Positions 48,814-61,400 of a stretch of 64,000 nt of DNA are shown in pieces. The first letter of the stretch is position 1. Each line of letters starts with the position of its first letter. The notes beneath the pieces are model-generated. The model made no database searches. It had not been told where the DNA came from and saw only the letters and a program-made list of their open reading frames with translations. The position numbers were made by a program, and so were the translations under genes. This DNA comes from Symbiodinium sp. CCMP2592. Taxonomy: Eukaryota; Sar; Dinophyceae; Suessiales; Symbiodiniaceae. The DNA lies in NCBI GenBank assembly GCA_905221615.1, contig CAJNDT010004624.1:434001-498000 (forward strand), written 5' to 3'.

Positions 48814-49160
48814 TCCTACTCTGAGTGATCGTACTCTGAGTGGTGAAGCCGATGGTACCCTAAACCCTATGCAAGTGAGATCGTTGCTGTATTTCAGTTC
48901 TCTCTGACTGAACCCTGCTTGTCCGAGCAACTGTCGGTGGGAGGGAGAAACAGCGCAAAACCCAAAACCCTCGCTTTAGGACTGGGAATCCTCGCCAAGG
49001 CTTGTCCGAGAGTGAGTGCTGAAAGCCTAAAGCTCAAACCCTAAACCCCAAAATTTCAAAAACGTTCTACAACCAGGAGTAGGTGGCTTCGTCTGAGTGC
49101 TGAGAAGGATTTGGTCCCTTGAGCTGAGGCCGAGGCGAGTTGAAGGCACTGGGGGAGGAG
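48814..49160. other. Telomere-like and CCTCGCC-motif repeats
   Basis: Contains ACCCTAAACCC at about 48857 and 49037 and a copy of CCTCGCCAAGGCTTGTCCGAG at 48990-49010 followed by AGTGAGTGCT. No gene. Confidence 0.5.
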
Positions 49161-49277
49161 ACTATACGGCTTCCTTTAAAGGGTTTAGGTACTATGACGG
49201 TTCCTTTAAAGGGTTACTATACGGGTACTATAAGGGTTCGTTTAAAGGGTTACTATAAGGGTTCCTTTAGAGGGCTC
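49161..49277. repeat. Tandem repeat of a palindromic 26-mer
   Basis: Four to five units of GGTTCCTTTAAAGGGTTACT with ATA/ACG variation. Each has the palindromic core CCTTTAAAGG. Confidence 0.7.
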
Positions 49278-49289
49278 TCAAAGGGTTTA

Positions 49290-49390
49290 GGAGTTTCCGA
49301 AAATGAGGGGCGTCTTCTTTTGGGGTCTTTATCATAAGGATCCGTCTACTTAGGGTACTGTTTTAGGGTCCCCTACTTTCGGAAACTCCC
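49290..49390. mobile_element. MITE, family A copy 2
   Basis: GGAGTTTCCGAAAATGAGGGG at the left and CCCCTACTTTCGGAAACTCC at the right pair over about 20 bases. The middle carries ATAAGGATCCGTCTACTTAG, shared with copies 1 and 3. Confidence 0.75.
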
Positions 49391-50157
49391 ACATAGAATG
49401 TTTCGAATGTATAGAATGTAGAATATGCAGAATATACGGATAATATAATACAGAATAATGACGTATCGTAGTATGCTACGACTACATATAGATAAAGATA
49501 CAACCAATGAATTCCAATTCATTGCGTGTGCTGTATTGTATTGTATTGTATGGCCACTTCAGGTTGAGATCTTTGGCAAGTTTCGAGAAGCCGCCAAGCT
49601 AGGGCCGAGATGCAGACACAGCCCACTGCACCAGACAATCGCCGCCTGTTGTTGAAGGCATCTTCCAAGAGTGCCATAGGCTTCACTTTTGTTTCGCTTG
49701 ATCGTGATAAGCTGATTGGGAGCCGGTTTCTCATACATGCACAAGAAGGCACTGCGGCAGGCAGGGGGTGATTGTACATAAACCGAAAGCACCGCAAAGC
49801 TGCTTTGAGGGCTTCTCTAAACTCACAGTCAGAGCTTCTTCGGCGAACTGGAACAGGCCCATCAACCCTAAACCCGCAACCCTAAACCCCCTTACATCTG
49901 CAATGTGGGCTTCGTCCTTGCTAGGTAGGAGGGAAAAAACCCCCTTACATCTTTAGCTTCGTCTGCAGGCTCAGGCTCGCCTGGCCACAGCCGACCCGAG
50001 TTGCTCTGCTGCCCCGGACCTTGGGCTGAGACACGCGGGGTTTCCCATGTAATTTATAACGTATAGGGTTTAGGACATGAGTTAGTTTCAAGTTTGCTGA
50101 TATCTCATGAAAACCTTGAGAGCCCAGCTTGCCGGCATACAACCAAAGCCCGTGCTA

Positions 50158-50181
50158 AAAAGGGTTTAGGGTTTAGGGTTA
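50158..50181. repeat. Interstitial TTTAGGG tract
   Basis: AAAGGGTTTAGGGTTTAGGGT, three near-perfect telomere units. Confidence 0.75.
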
Positions 50182-50460
50182 TATCAGTGTCCAGTAGCAT
50201 CAGTAGCAACAGGGTTATATCAGTGAGTCTCGCATCCCCGCTCGTCAGACTTGCCGATTGTTTCATTAGTAAGAGATGCCACCCGAAACTCAACAAAAAA
50301 CCCTAGAAGCAAACTGCCAAATGCTGCCCTCACAGTGCACAGCTTTCGGAATGCTTTGCTTTGCTAGCCCTCGTGGCGGCAGCACTCCAAGCATGGTCCG
50401 AGCCAACGAGAAGCATTACTTCTGGTAGTTTTGCAGCAGTTGGCACTTGCCGTTTGCACC

Positions 50461-51240
50461 ATGGGCTGCTGTATGACGAATCAGGGTCCACCCCCATGCG
50501 TGGCAGACAACAGATGCCTACGGCGGTGGATGTTCATAGACCGCATCGTCGAGCCGCTAGATTTCCTTGCGACGTCGATGTTTTGCTTGGAATCGTACAG
50601 GAGCATGTTGGACAGCGTTGGCACGTCTGAGCGTGCAGCACGAGAAGAACTGTGGGTATTCTCCGTGCTCGTCCTGGTAGCTTCCTGGTTCTGCATGATG
50701 ATGTTTCACTTTCACAACTGTCAGAAAAAGGTCAATATTTGTCACGCCTGCGCCTTCCTTCTCTGCTTCGCGGTGCCTCTCATTGTCCTTCTGGTGGTCG
50801 GGCTTACGGGCCTCTCTGCAGAGGCGCATTTTGCCCTCGAGATATTCAGCATAGTTTGGTGGTCCCTTGGAACTTTCGCTCTCTGCATGATGTACACATG
50901 CGAGCCCTACCGCGCGTTCACTACTTCTGCGGGCCTCGAGGTGCCAGGAATAGGATTTGGCATCGTCTGCTGCATGGTTGAGAGGAAGCTGAAAGAGGCC
51001 ATAGAGTTTCGTGGTGAAAGGGCGTATGGCGACATGTTGCGAATAGCGCAAGACGTCCCAAGCATCATCGTCAGTTCTATGTACATCAACCAGCTGGATG
51101 TTAGCTGGTTTGCTGTGCTGAATCTCAGCACGAGCTTCTGCGCATTGTTGCTCTACCTATACTTGCTTGTCGAGAAATGTGTGCCACCTCCGCCTGGAAG
51201 CAAGCCGGTGGTCATCTTTGGAGCTGTCTTGCCGTCCTGA
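50461..51240 (+). CDS. Multi-pass membrane protein with MGCC acylation motif
   Basis: A single-exon 259-residue protein. I chose the ATG at 50461 because it gives MGCCMTNQG, a typical dual-acylation start (myristoyl Gly2, palmitoyl Cys3/Cys4). Hydrophobic segments are visible at about ELWVFSVLVLVASWFCMMMF, ACAFLLCFAVPLIVLLVVGL, FSIVWWSLGTFALCMMYT and STSFCALLLYLYLLVEK, so four membrane helices are likely. A cytosolic stretch between the third and fourth contains ERKLKEAIEFRGERAYGD. The C-terminus is Pro-rich (CVPPPPGSKP). No family recognised; protein-like codon use and length support a genuine gene. Confidence 0.7.
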   Translation: MGCCMTNQGPPPCVADNRCLRRWMFIDRIVEPLDFLATSMFCLESYRSMLDSVGTSERAAREELWVFSVLVLVASWFCMMMFHFHNCQKKVNICHACAFLLCFAVPLIVLLVVGLTGLSAEAHFALEIFSIVWWSLGTFALCMMYTCEPYRAFTTSAGLEVPGIGFGIVCCMVERKLKEAIEFRGERAYGDMLRIAQDVPSIIVSSMYINQLDVSWFAVLNLSTSFCALLLYLYLLVEKCVPPPPGSKPVVIFGAVLPS

Positions 51241-54200
51241 GCTGGGTAGTTAGTGTCGTGGATGACTGAATTGTTTCAGAGGTGTCTGTGCTGCTCAGGC
51301 TGAAGGTGTTTTACTTGCTTCGGTCTAGCCCATGGACCCTGAGCATACCACTTCGGCAGGGCCTGACGTAATGTGACTGTATCTGCCTCACAAGTCGGAC
51401 AGCTCAGTGCAGTGCAGCGTTTACGTTCGGCAGTCATTGATGTTAGCGAGCATCATCGCTTCTTGCTTGTGTGACTGGTCACTGTTCAATCATGAAGTAG
51501 AACAAGCAACCACAGCACAATGCCCGTGTGAGCTGACCGCCGTAAAGAGTGGAGCAAACAGCTATCTCCTTGAAGGAGGAGGCTGTTCGGCGCGAGCATG
51601 TGTCTCACTCTCTTGAAGTCATGACCCTGTAACTAGCATGTTTTGAGTTCCGAATGTTGCCAATGGAATCTGCCCATCAGCGGATGCGGTCATGCGATGC
51701 AGGAGGAAAAAATCCCACGGTGAGTTCTGATGACATCGATGAACTGATGGAAAGTCGATCTGCATGTTCGAAGATTTTACTGCGACAGGGATTTTGCATG
51801 AAGTGGCAATCAGCCTGGAGCTGTGGCATCAATCATGTGACTGCATTTGCGTAGCACCACGAAGAAGCTGTGATAGCCGAGCCTTCTTGCATCGGGCAGG
51901 GTGCGAGGGAATTTGTGTGTGTGTGTGTGTGCCTCGCGGTTCTGCGAAAGTCGGAGGAGTGTGAGGGTCCACCCACCGCTCACTGAAGAGTCGGAGTGTG
52001 AGTGCCGAGACCCTACGTTCAAAGTCTCTCCCCAAGCCCAGGAGTGCGCCAAGTTGAAGTTGCAGGGGCTTCCTGGATGCAAGATTACGTTCCCATTCAG
52101 GATGCCTATAACCTGATCGCAACCTATGAAACCTGTGAGCTAACGCAAAGTCCCCTACGTACAGTTGCCTAGGTTTATACGCCAATAAGCCGGGTCGTAT
52201 CAGAACTTGCGCAGAATGTGACGGCAAAGTCACGGCAACCATACGATCCTAGTGCACAACCTTGAAACCAACCGACGGTAAACTTCAATGATGGGGATTT
52301 CTTTTGATCAGCGCTCGATACTTGGATCTAGGGTGTGGGTGGTCAATGACGTGTTGCAGAGATGAAAGCTCACTCCCTGATTTCGGATGCCGGTGGTCGG
52401 CGGCAGACTTCGACGATCAACGGTTGGCAGGTGGATCTCGAGCGGATCGGGTGTGAGGTCAAATCTTGCGGTTGATTGGAATATTTACAGAAGCCGCTTT
52501 CGCTGTGTGAGTGGGCTGGCGATGCACCTCGGGAACGGGCAAAAGCAACGATGTTGCGGCGACCTCCTCGTTGCTCCCGTGTAGGCAGGGGATGGCATTT
52601 GTCCGGTGTCTCTGGTGAGCTTGTTCCGCACTTGCGCAAATCGCAGGTTGCAACAGGTCGAAAGGTGCAAGCACGTGGTGGCACATAAGCCGTACCACTT
52701 CAACATCCTGAAGCCTCCCTTGTGCTCCTTATTTGAACCTTTGGAGTCGCATGGCATCTCGTAGCGATCTCCCATCTCTTTCAGGAACTGCTGCCCTAAC
52801 GATGCCGGCATTAGCCTCGGCTGCTGCCCCGGAGGCGTGGAGATCGCTGCTTACCTGTACATGATAGCATTTGATCAGCCTTGATGCGGATTTGCTTGAT
52901 CTTGCTGGGCCGTGCCTATCTGTCCATCTATCTGTTCGTCTGTCAGCTAGATTGCGAGCCGTTTGTCTATCTATTTATCTCTCTAGCTAGCTATCTAGCT
53001 GCCTATCTAGCGGTTGATTTACCTTTCTGTCGGTCTACTGTACATCACGGAATAAGCAAACAAATGCGGACTTAATTCAGCAACTAAACGAACAGCTAAG
53101 TATACAAAGGGTGCAGCAAGCGGATGAATCCACAGATGTGTATGTATGTACACCTTAGAAAAAGATGGATCTCTGCACGCATCTCCCTGTGTATTCATCA
53201 GTGTCTGACTTTTTCCTTCTTTAGGACTTAGGACTTTAGGGACTTGACCATGCTCACGCATTTGTTGTTGAAGACTTGCACCAGCTTGAATCCTGCTGAG
53301 GATGCCCTTCGGTGCAAGAGGGGAGTCTTCTTAGCCGGTTTTTTCAGAATGCATGGGGAGCATCAAGCCTTGAAGCGTAGGTGGCACCTCTCTTCCCGCC
53401 GCGCCCGTCCTCGGTGTCTCACCGGACTCGCCCCGGCTGCCTGGCGCGGCGATTTAGGTGCAGAGTTTAGCAGCTTGGGGCTTAGGGATGGCTTCCGAGG
53501 GCCCCACACATGGCATGCTCGACTCGGGATTGGTAACGGGAGTCCTTGAAGTTCTGGATTCTACGGCTTCGGGCCCGGCAGCCCAGAACGGCCCTCCGCT
53601 CACTTAAATCTTGGGGTCGTCCCGGTCGAGTCTTGTTGGGGAGGGGAGGTGCAGCCGGAACTGTGCCGGTGTTGTGTTTGTGCCCGCAGCAGCCCGCCTG
53701 CCATCAAGGATGTGCGAGAACAACGGTCTTTGCAAGGAGCTTGTTGTTGGCTATAGCCACTCTGTACACCCAGAGACAGTATGCTTTGTGTGGGCAGGTC
53801 CATCAGAGATTTCCCTCGGAATGGTGGTACTCTAGACGGGCAATGAGAATGATGCCCACTGCGACTTGCAGGAAAACGGCTTGAAGGGCCTTTGCTGCCC
53901 AAACCCTGCTGGCCAAAACCTAGGCGAGCGGCATCGACTGGGGTCTTGGGGTTCCAGGCTTGGTGTTTCAGGATCTGCTTGTAAGGCTAAGGCCTTCTGA
54001 GGCCAGATTTGGAATTTCATTGCCCGCCTGGTGTCCTTGTGCTGCTTGGTCGTTTGGGATATATATTGACCTGGGCTTTACTCTCGGAAGAACGGCAAGG
54101 GCCATAGGTCGAATGATGTTTAATGTACGTGGCAGTTGCACGAACTGGCCGCGGATCTTGAGGCGTTCTCATGTGCAACTGAGAGAGGCAGGTGACAAGG

Positions 54201-55288
54201 TCCTCAGGCTCCCGAACAAACTCACTTAACCACCCTGGGGATTCGACGAACCTGGCGAAGTGTAGTTTGAACAAGATCAGACCAAATCCTAAAGGCAAAG
54301 GGGGAAGCCCACGTCTTTGTAGCACCCTCGTGCCTCTGCTGTGAGGCTGCTGCGACTCTGAAGTTGCCGCTTGTCTTTCACAGCAATGTAGTGAAGCGTT
54401 TCTAGCACGGCTGGTAGCTATTGGTGATCTTAAGACTTGGAGGCATGGAAGAAAACCCATCTCGATGGAATTAGATCCTGGAAACATCTTGGGTCACATA
54501 GGTTCTTGACTGTCACGGGCCTTCATATGCCAGTTCAATGTTTGATCATCTCTCAGAACATTCGGTTCTCGTGCGAGTACGTGTGGTTTTTCAACTCCAG
54601 AGCTGCTAGACCAAGCCCAGACATCAATGATTCAATACGGAACCACGTCGGCCCAAGGCCCAAAGCTCCGCTTGACAATTTGATGTTGGTCCAGAGGATA
54701 GTGGATCAAACAACGATTGCGTGCCTTCGTAGGTCCATGCTGTTCTTGCCAATCCCAAACATGCAGAAGCCTGCCGTGCGCTTTTCGGCCTTGAGGGGCC
54801 ACTTTTGACTATTTCGAAACAGAGGCAAATGACCCTACCCGCGATGGCGGTTGGGAGCGCTTTTGGCCTAGTTTAGGGTTCAGTGTCCTAGATTGTCAGC
54901 TCGACTCCTCTCCTTGCTTTGAAGAAGCGGGGGAAAGGGGGCTCTTGCTGTAACCGGGCTGCTGGACAACGAGGCCTGCTGCAAAAGGGTCCTAGATTGG
55001 TTGTGGACCATTGGGTTCTCCTAGGCTTGAAATCCCTGTTGTGCCTTGTTAAGCTCTGTGGAGGATTGTGCGGAGCCTTGCAAGCCGTGCAGTAATCAGA
55101 GCCCTCCCAGGAGAAGCAGGACATGCTGGGCGCGGGGCCTGCGCCGGAGCTGCTGCCGCCGGCTACAACACCAGGTCCAAGTACCGGTTTGGGTTCGTGA
55201 AGCTTGTTTCTGGGTTCCGCGGTCCAATTCGGAGCATTTGAAGGGTGTTACGCTTCTTGGAGCATGGGGCAATGATGGACAAATCTCC

Positions 55289-55289
<1 letters not shown>

Positions 55290-55342
<53 letters not shown>

Positions 55343-55345
55343 GCG
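55290..55345. repeat. (GT)n microsatellite
   Basis: Uninterrupted GT dinucleotides for about 45 bases, then GCGTGTGCGTGT. Confidence 0.9.
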
Positions 55346-55999
55346 TGTAGGGTGCTGAATGTAACGGTGATGCATGGTGATGCTCTCTGAAGTTTCTCGT
55401 GCCACTTCTCGCTGTAGGTAAGACAGGATGAGCTTAAAATGATGCTGGAGAGGTTTCACAAACAAGGTGAAGGCTTTCTCTGCCAGTACCGTCATGATGA
55501 GTTCTTATTGGGCTTCTGTTATGATGCTGATCATTGGCACTTGTGCTGCAGTAGTTGGTGCCACGAGCTGCTACACCGATTGTCTTTTCGCATGCGCATG
55601 AGCATGTGGTTGTGGTTCAAGGCAAGCTGATGACCTTCTACCTTTACCGTGTGGACAACGACCAGAGGTGTGCAGCCTCACCGATTGCGAGTCTCAGGGA
55701 CTAAGTCATTGATACTTGTTGATGCAGTTCCTGTGTTCATTATGCTGTCATGGTGTCATGCTTTGTGTTGCTTTTGTTGTGGTTGGATGAGGTTCGGTTC
55801 ACTGTCATACTCATCGAGGTTGTTTGCACTGAGTTCTTTGGGACCTTCAAAAGCTGAGAGCATGCTGGGGTCGAAATGGCCACAGTGTTACGCCATTGCC
55901 CACGATGTGTTAACCTGGTTACCGTCAGAGATCTGGACGGAAGAGCTGCACTCACATCGTAGCTGCCACATGGCGAGCATTCCCCCCCCCTGTGTTTGT

Positions 56000-56130
56000 G
56001 CACATAAACGCACATACATACATACATACGCACACAGTCATCACGCATACACGTGTACCCACAAATACATACATACATACATACATACATACATACCTGC
56101 ATACATACATACATACATACATACATAGGT
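56000..56130. repeat. (CATA)n microsatellite
   Basis: Repeated ACATACATACAT interrupted by CACGCATACACGTG and CCTG. Confidence 0.85.
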
Positions 56131-58207
56131 ACATGTACATAGATATGTAATATATGTAGACAGGCATAGAGACAGCAAGAGACATTGATTGGTAGATAGA
56201 CGGATATACAGCTCGATAGACAGACAGATAGACCGAGAGACTTATGGATAGGTGGTTGGATAAACAGGTCGGTTCTCCTATTAACGGTTGGGTTGGTTTG
56301 GAAAAGGAGGGTCACACCGCTGCACGAAAGCAGCATGCTCTGTTTTTGATCAAGCACGGTGAAGGATCTGTCTTTTTGTCCCACCCAACCCACCCTGTTA
56401 TGATGCGGGATGATGCGGTGGGATTGGTCGGGTTTTGGACGACGGGAATTCGTTCGAGACTGTTGCGGGTGTTCGGTTTCTGGGGAAGGGTTTATTTTTC
56501 GCCTGTTCGAGCGACTTCGACGTGACGACTCCGTCCGAGGGGAGGTCGTTCGTCTCGGGGTGGGCAGTTCTTCGTTCCGATGCTCGATGTTTTGCGGATC
56601 TCAGCACCCGCTCGTCCCCATGCCGGAGCGGAACAAACAGCTCGTTGGTGCGCTCTGCTTTGCATGCTGTTCAGCGAACGTGTAAGCGTTCGTGCGGGTA
56701 GTGTGCCACCTTCATGGTCAGACAGACCGATAAATAGACAAGTCGAGTCAAGGGTTTGGCGTGGACTCTGGTGTGTTTTGGATTCTGGATTGTTTAGTCT
56801 TTGCGCGGTGCAGGAAGGCCTCCGAATCCAGAGTATTGGGGCACATGTGAGTACGCCGCACAGACTGTCGCACAAGATCCCTCGTTTTCCAGCAGATGTA
56901 GAGGTACAAGTTGAACGGTGTCAACATGGCCAACCTTCTGGGCGACATTTGGCAACTTGGGCCAAGCCCTTCACCTTGAAACCTGAAGGGCCATTTTCCC
57001 CGAAACTTGCAGGCTGCAGTGGCGGGCGGTCATGACCAGCGCTAGAGCAGCACTCTGCGTGCTTCTAGTGTGACCGCTTGGGCCTGCACATTGCCGCTTC
57101 TTCGATGGTTTCAGCGTGCCCAGGTATCTTCACAACGAAGTGGTGTTCAATTGCCCCAGGACTGACATTGACATGTGATGTATGAGCCCTAGAATCCTAG
57201 AAAACCCAAAGGTTTGAAACCGCCCCCCGGAGCTTCCGCCGACGTGACGTGACATGGCCTCTGAATGGGCTTTTCATCATCAACTGCTAAGCCATGGATC
57301 CTGCTTTGCCATTCTGGCACCTCTGCGGGCAAACCAAAGGGTCCAATGTGGCACTTTGGAGTTTTGGGAGATTGCTGACCTTGTAGTTTCTTGCCAGGAT
57401 GGAGGGTTTTCCTGTCCTTGAGCTTGCCTGCCTGCAGGAAGTTCAACATCTCCCGCTTGACACGCTTCAAGGTCACGTACCGCGCCACCAAGGAGTGGGC
57501 AACCCCAACACCGCAGTAACACTAGTGAACTAGGGCTGGCATAGCAGCAGTTATCCTTAGCAGCCACATCGCCATACTAGTCTTCATGGCATGTAATACT
57601 GTAATACCAGCTCACTTACAGCTACAAGAAATCTACTACACGCAAATTGTAATCCGCAGCAGCTCAGGTGGGGTGCGCATTGGTGCTCTTTCTTAGCTGC
57701 CTTTGCTGTCATCAAGTACTCACAATAGTCGGACTGATGTTGTGTCTGACTGTCTTCTCAGGCCGGGAGAAGTATGATCACTCCTACGAGTAACGCTCAG
57801 TGGCTGTACTTGTGGAAGTATGTGGAAGTAGCACTAGCAGCTAGCAGCAGTAACAGTGGCAGCGATAGATAGTGGTAGTGGCAGTCGCAGTGTCATTGGT
57901 AGCGGCACTGTGGTCTTCGTGGCCATCGTGCTGTCGTCGTGGTGTAGCAGCAGAATGCACCCATGTTGCGGATGTTTCTGGAGCATCTCTGCAAAGCCGG
58001 ATAGATCGAGCAAACGACAACAGAAGCTGAGACCTGACAAAAATTCAAGAAGGTAGCCCGGGGACGACGACAGAAGTACTGTAGCAGTAGCCTGCGAAGG
58101 GGAAGAGCACTCTTGGCCCTAAGGGGCAGTGTTATCTCTGTTCTAGTTCCAAGGCATGGCGTAGGGGTCGTGGTCGGCTTTCCAAAATTTGTGGAGCTCA
58201 AGTGTCA

Positions 58208-58468
58208 ATGCTGGGCGACGTTGTGTTTGGGATTGCCAGACATGATATGGTTTGTACGATTTTGAGGGAAGAGCTGGTGGCAGCACTCAGTGGCAACAGC
58301 AGCCATAAGAACACTGAAAGAAGCCAGGAGAGGCAGACTAGGAAATTTGACCAGGAGCTTTGGGGACAGAGCAAGAACTTTGACAACTTCGTGGCTTTCG
58401 ACAAGGCCAAATGCACAGTGTCGGGACCCCGAGTGATCCTTCCGAAGCCGCACTCTGCGAGCTTCTAG
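58208..58468 (+). CDS. Hypothetical exon
   Basis: ATG-initiated 86-codon frame (MLGDVVFGIARHDMVCTIL) with a charged middle (NTERSQERQTRKFDQELW) and no recognised domain. The composition is protein-like, but no splice partner or family was found. Confidence 0.27.
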   Translation: MLGDVVFGIARHDMVCTILREELVAALSGNSSHKNTERSQERQTRKFDQELWGQSKNFDNFVAFDKAKCTVSGPRVILPKPHSASF

Positions 58469-59643
58469 GGAGGCCTGCTGTTTTTTTTTCCCAAGGCCTG
58501 GATGCTCCATGCTCCACTGGCTGCCGCTCGGTTACGTCATCGGCTGCACGCAGCTTGGCTCTGAAAGACGGAGCGCGGGCCGGCACCGAAATCAAAAAAT
58601 TGTTGCCCTCACCGGCTGCCCAGGAAGAATGATGTCGGCAGAGTGGCGTTGCCGGGTGAAGCTGCCTGGTTCTCGCTTCCTGGGACCGCACGGGTCTTTT
58701 TAGGTGTCGTAACTGCGGCTAGCATAGGCAGCAAGGGCAATTTCGCCGCCCCAAATGCATACCTGGAAGTGTGCTGGTTCTCGCCAGAACTTGTTGGCCC
58801 CAGCAGGTTCCCACATGGCCAGTAGAAGGGCGGCATAACTTTACAGCCCTGCGGCCCAGAGGACCTGCCCCAGCAAGTTCTACTTCCAGAAGTCGGACGA
58901 GTGCGTGAAGAGGGAGCCGGGCGGCCAGTGCAAGGGTAGCCAGGCCAGGCCAATCCTCCCTGTGCCGCTTCGGAATCCGGATGAACCAAATCTTTTCTAC
59001 TACCCTCCACCGCATGGGTAGTTGGAAAATCCTTGAGGGATGACGGTGGCAAGCAAACAGTGTGCACTTTCAACCTCCCATCCGCAAAATTTTCAGTGCG
59101 TGGCGGTCTCAGGAGTTGTCTTCTTATTGAGTACCCGAAATAGTAGGATCCTTATTATGAGGCCCCCTAAGAGGGTGCAGTCATCACACCAACTGAGGGC
59201 GGTTTCTGCGAAATCGAGCTTGCATTTTCTGCATCGACGATCTTCCGCCTCTGGCTCTTGCTTTCTTAATCATAATAATAATAATAGTAGTAACAAAAAA
59301 TAGTAATAACATTAATAGTAATAATTATAACAGTAGTAGCAAGAATAATAAGGATAATGATAATAACCCCAATGTAAACATATTTTGGTTGACAGGTATA
59401 GTTACGCAGGCACTGGAACAAGCCCCTGCCTGCGAACGCAATGTAATGATGTCGTTGTTTTGCTCGGCCCTGCCAGATGCACTCGGACACCTGTAAAACT
59501 GCCGAAAGGAGTGCATGCAGTCAGCTTGACGCAGGTAACCGGTGAGCGCGACTGCGACTCGGATACGAGAAGTGTCTACGTTCTACACGAACCCTGTTGC
59601 ACCTGAAGAGATGTGTGCAATTTTTCATGCTGGCAGTCGCAAA
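58469..59643. other. Intergenic, MITE fragment and AAT repeats
   Basis: A reverse-oriented fragment of MITE family A lies at about 59126-59165 (GTACCCGAAATAGTAGGATC). An AATAAT/AGTAGT tract spans about 59270-59365. No gene. Confidence 0.45.
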
Positions 59644-59751
59644 TGGGAATTTCCAAAACTTGGGGGTGCATTAGTTGAGGGTACTTATAATGAGGATCCT
59701 ACCATTTAGGGTAATTGCTTTATTTGGGTCCCCTATTTTCGGGAACTCCCA
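59644..59751. mobile_element. MITE, family A copy 3
   Basis: GGGAATTTCCAAAACTTGGGG at the left, CCCCTATTTTCGGGAACTCCC at the right, with ATAATGAGGATCCTACCATT inside, as in copies 1 and 2. Confidence 0.7.
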
Positions 59752-59875
59752 AATAAAGAGGGAGCAGTCATGTAGTACATCACATTTTTTTAGTTATATA
59801 CTATGTTATAATATACAATATAGATTATGTTATGATATAACATCATGTATAATATATCATAATATGTAATATAAT

Positions 59876-60027
59876 AAGGGTTTAGGGCATCAGTTTCTTC
59901 TCCTGCCGAGGCACCTATCAGATCGAGGAGGCCGGAGAGATTCCGCTGGATGAGCTCTCAGGCTCGAAGCTCTGGGGATTTGGGGTTGATGACAGGATGA
60001 GGGGTTTAGGGGTTTAGGGTTTAGGCC
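59876..60027. repeat. Interstitial TTTAGGG tracts
   Basis: AAGGGTTTAGGG at 59876-59887 and GGGGTTTAGGGGTTTAGGGT starting at 60001 bracket about 110 bases of unrelated sequence. Confidence 0.65.
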
Positions 60028-61160
60028 TCAGAGTTTGTGTGAGGCGCTCGCTCTCGCTCGTATGAAGTATCCCGCCTGGGTCATCTCACTCTCCGTAGCT
60101 TCGCATGACTGCGACGCCTTTTTGCCTGATCTACAGCTTGCGCATGTGGATCTTTTTCAGTCCTTCGGCAACCTACTTCTTCTGACCGTGTTGAATCATG
60201 ATGCTTATCTCCGAGTTCAGCAAGTGATCACCTAGCCACGAGAGCTAGTGGGGTCGCATATGTTGAGTGCTGTTTCCTTTGTATCTTCGGTGCAAGTGCG
60301 CTGATAACCCGGCAACACCACAGGAGGCCTGGATGCAAAAGGGTTTAGGGGAGTTTAGGGGGGTTTAGGGGGATTTGGGTGACTTTGAAATGCATGGGTC
60401 CTGTTGGCAGGGCTTGAGGTGTGGAGTTCCAGAGCTTGCTGCTGAGTTTTGGATTTCAGTTCGGGGCCTAGACTTGTGCCTCAGATAAAAACGTTTGCGG
60501 TGTAGTTGCGCGCGGGGTTTGTTGTCAGAGTCCTGCCTTGCTGCCAAAGTTGGTTCGGGCTGTCACAGACCCACCTTCACAGGCTTGAATCAGCCAGTGT
60601 TTTTAGTGCTCGGAACAGGTATCAAGAACTACAACGACGTCTGTGAGAGCACTGGCGTGCGGGAGCCGCTTGGCTGGATATGGTGACAAGTGGGCGTCGA
60701 AAAGACGACAGTTAATGGTTCAAGTCTTTTACTTCGTGGCTTGCCACCAATATTGCCAGCTTCGATCGCCTTTTGCCGGCTGTTCAGACGCAGATGGGGC
60801 TCAATTCTGTTCTTTGGAAGGCTGGCCTAGCCCAGTGCTCCCGGGTCCATGCGATGAGGTACGATGAGACGACAGACAAGGGCACGGGAACCAGCTTCTG
60901 GAACGGCCGCTTACCAAGAGTTACGACCGACGATCGGTACTAGTACGATTGTGCTGTTACATACTTTTGCTTTTCGTCTTGCTCTGGCAGCACTTGTCCG
61001 CACCCGTGTCCTGTGCTAGTGCTGCTGCAGTTGTTCGACTGTGTCATCGGAGTGTAGAGTTTAGATGAGAAGGCTGGAAGCAATAGAAGCCAGAAAAGTG
61101 TGCAGTAATAGTAGTCCAAATGTTGACAGCAATTTCCCTGTTACTGTTCATTTGTTTCTC
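60028..61160. other. Intergenic, no gene recognised
   Basis: A plus-strand frame up to 60235 (YPAWVISLSVASHDCDAF) is open but has no acceptor or start that could be confirmed. Further GGGTTTAGGG-like units occur at about 60340-60375. Confidence 0.35.
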
Positions 61161-61164
61161 ATTG

Positions 61165-61400
61165 CCAGTACGCCCCCCTACTTACTGCTACTGCTACTGT
61201 TACGGCTACGGCTACGGCTACTGCTATCGCTACCGCTGCCGCCGCCGCTGCCGCTGCCGCTACCGCTACCGCTACCGCTTCTGCTACCGCTTCTGCTACC
61301 GCTTCTGCTACTGCTACTGCTACTGCTAATGCTGCTGCTGCTACTGCTAACGCTGCTGCTGCTGCTTCTGCTGCTGCTGCCACTGCTACTGCTATATTGC
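61165..61400. repeat. (GCTACT/GCTGCC)n trinucleotide array
   Basis: About 75 imperfect triplets of the GCT/ACT/GCC type. Frames here are poly-Leu or poly-Ala/Val artefacts. Confidence 0.85.

Larger units (their letters stand above)
51241..58207. other. Gene-poor region with microsatellites
   Basis: No gene could be supported. Minor features: CTAT/CTAG repeats at about 52915-53025, a (GT)n run at 55290-55345, ATAC/CATA repeats at 56000-56130, AGC/AGT repeats at 57820-57910. A minus-strand stretch at about 57380-57500 (ARYVTLKRVKREMLNFLQAG) reads like protein but has no visible continuation. Confidence 0.35.
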
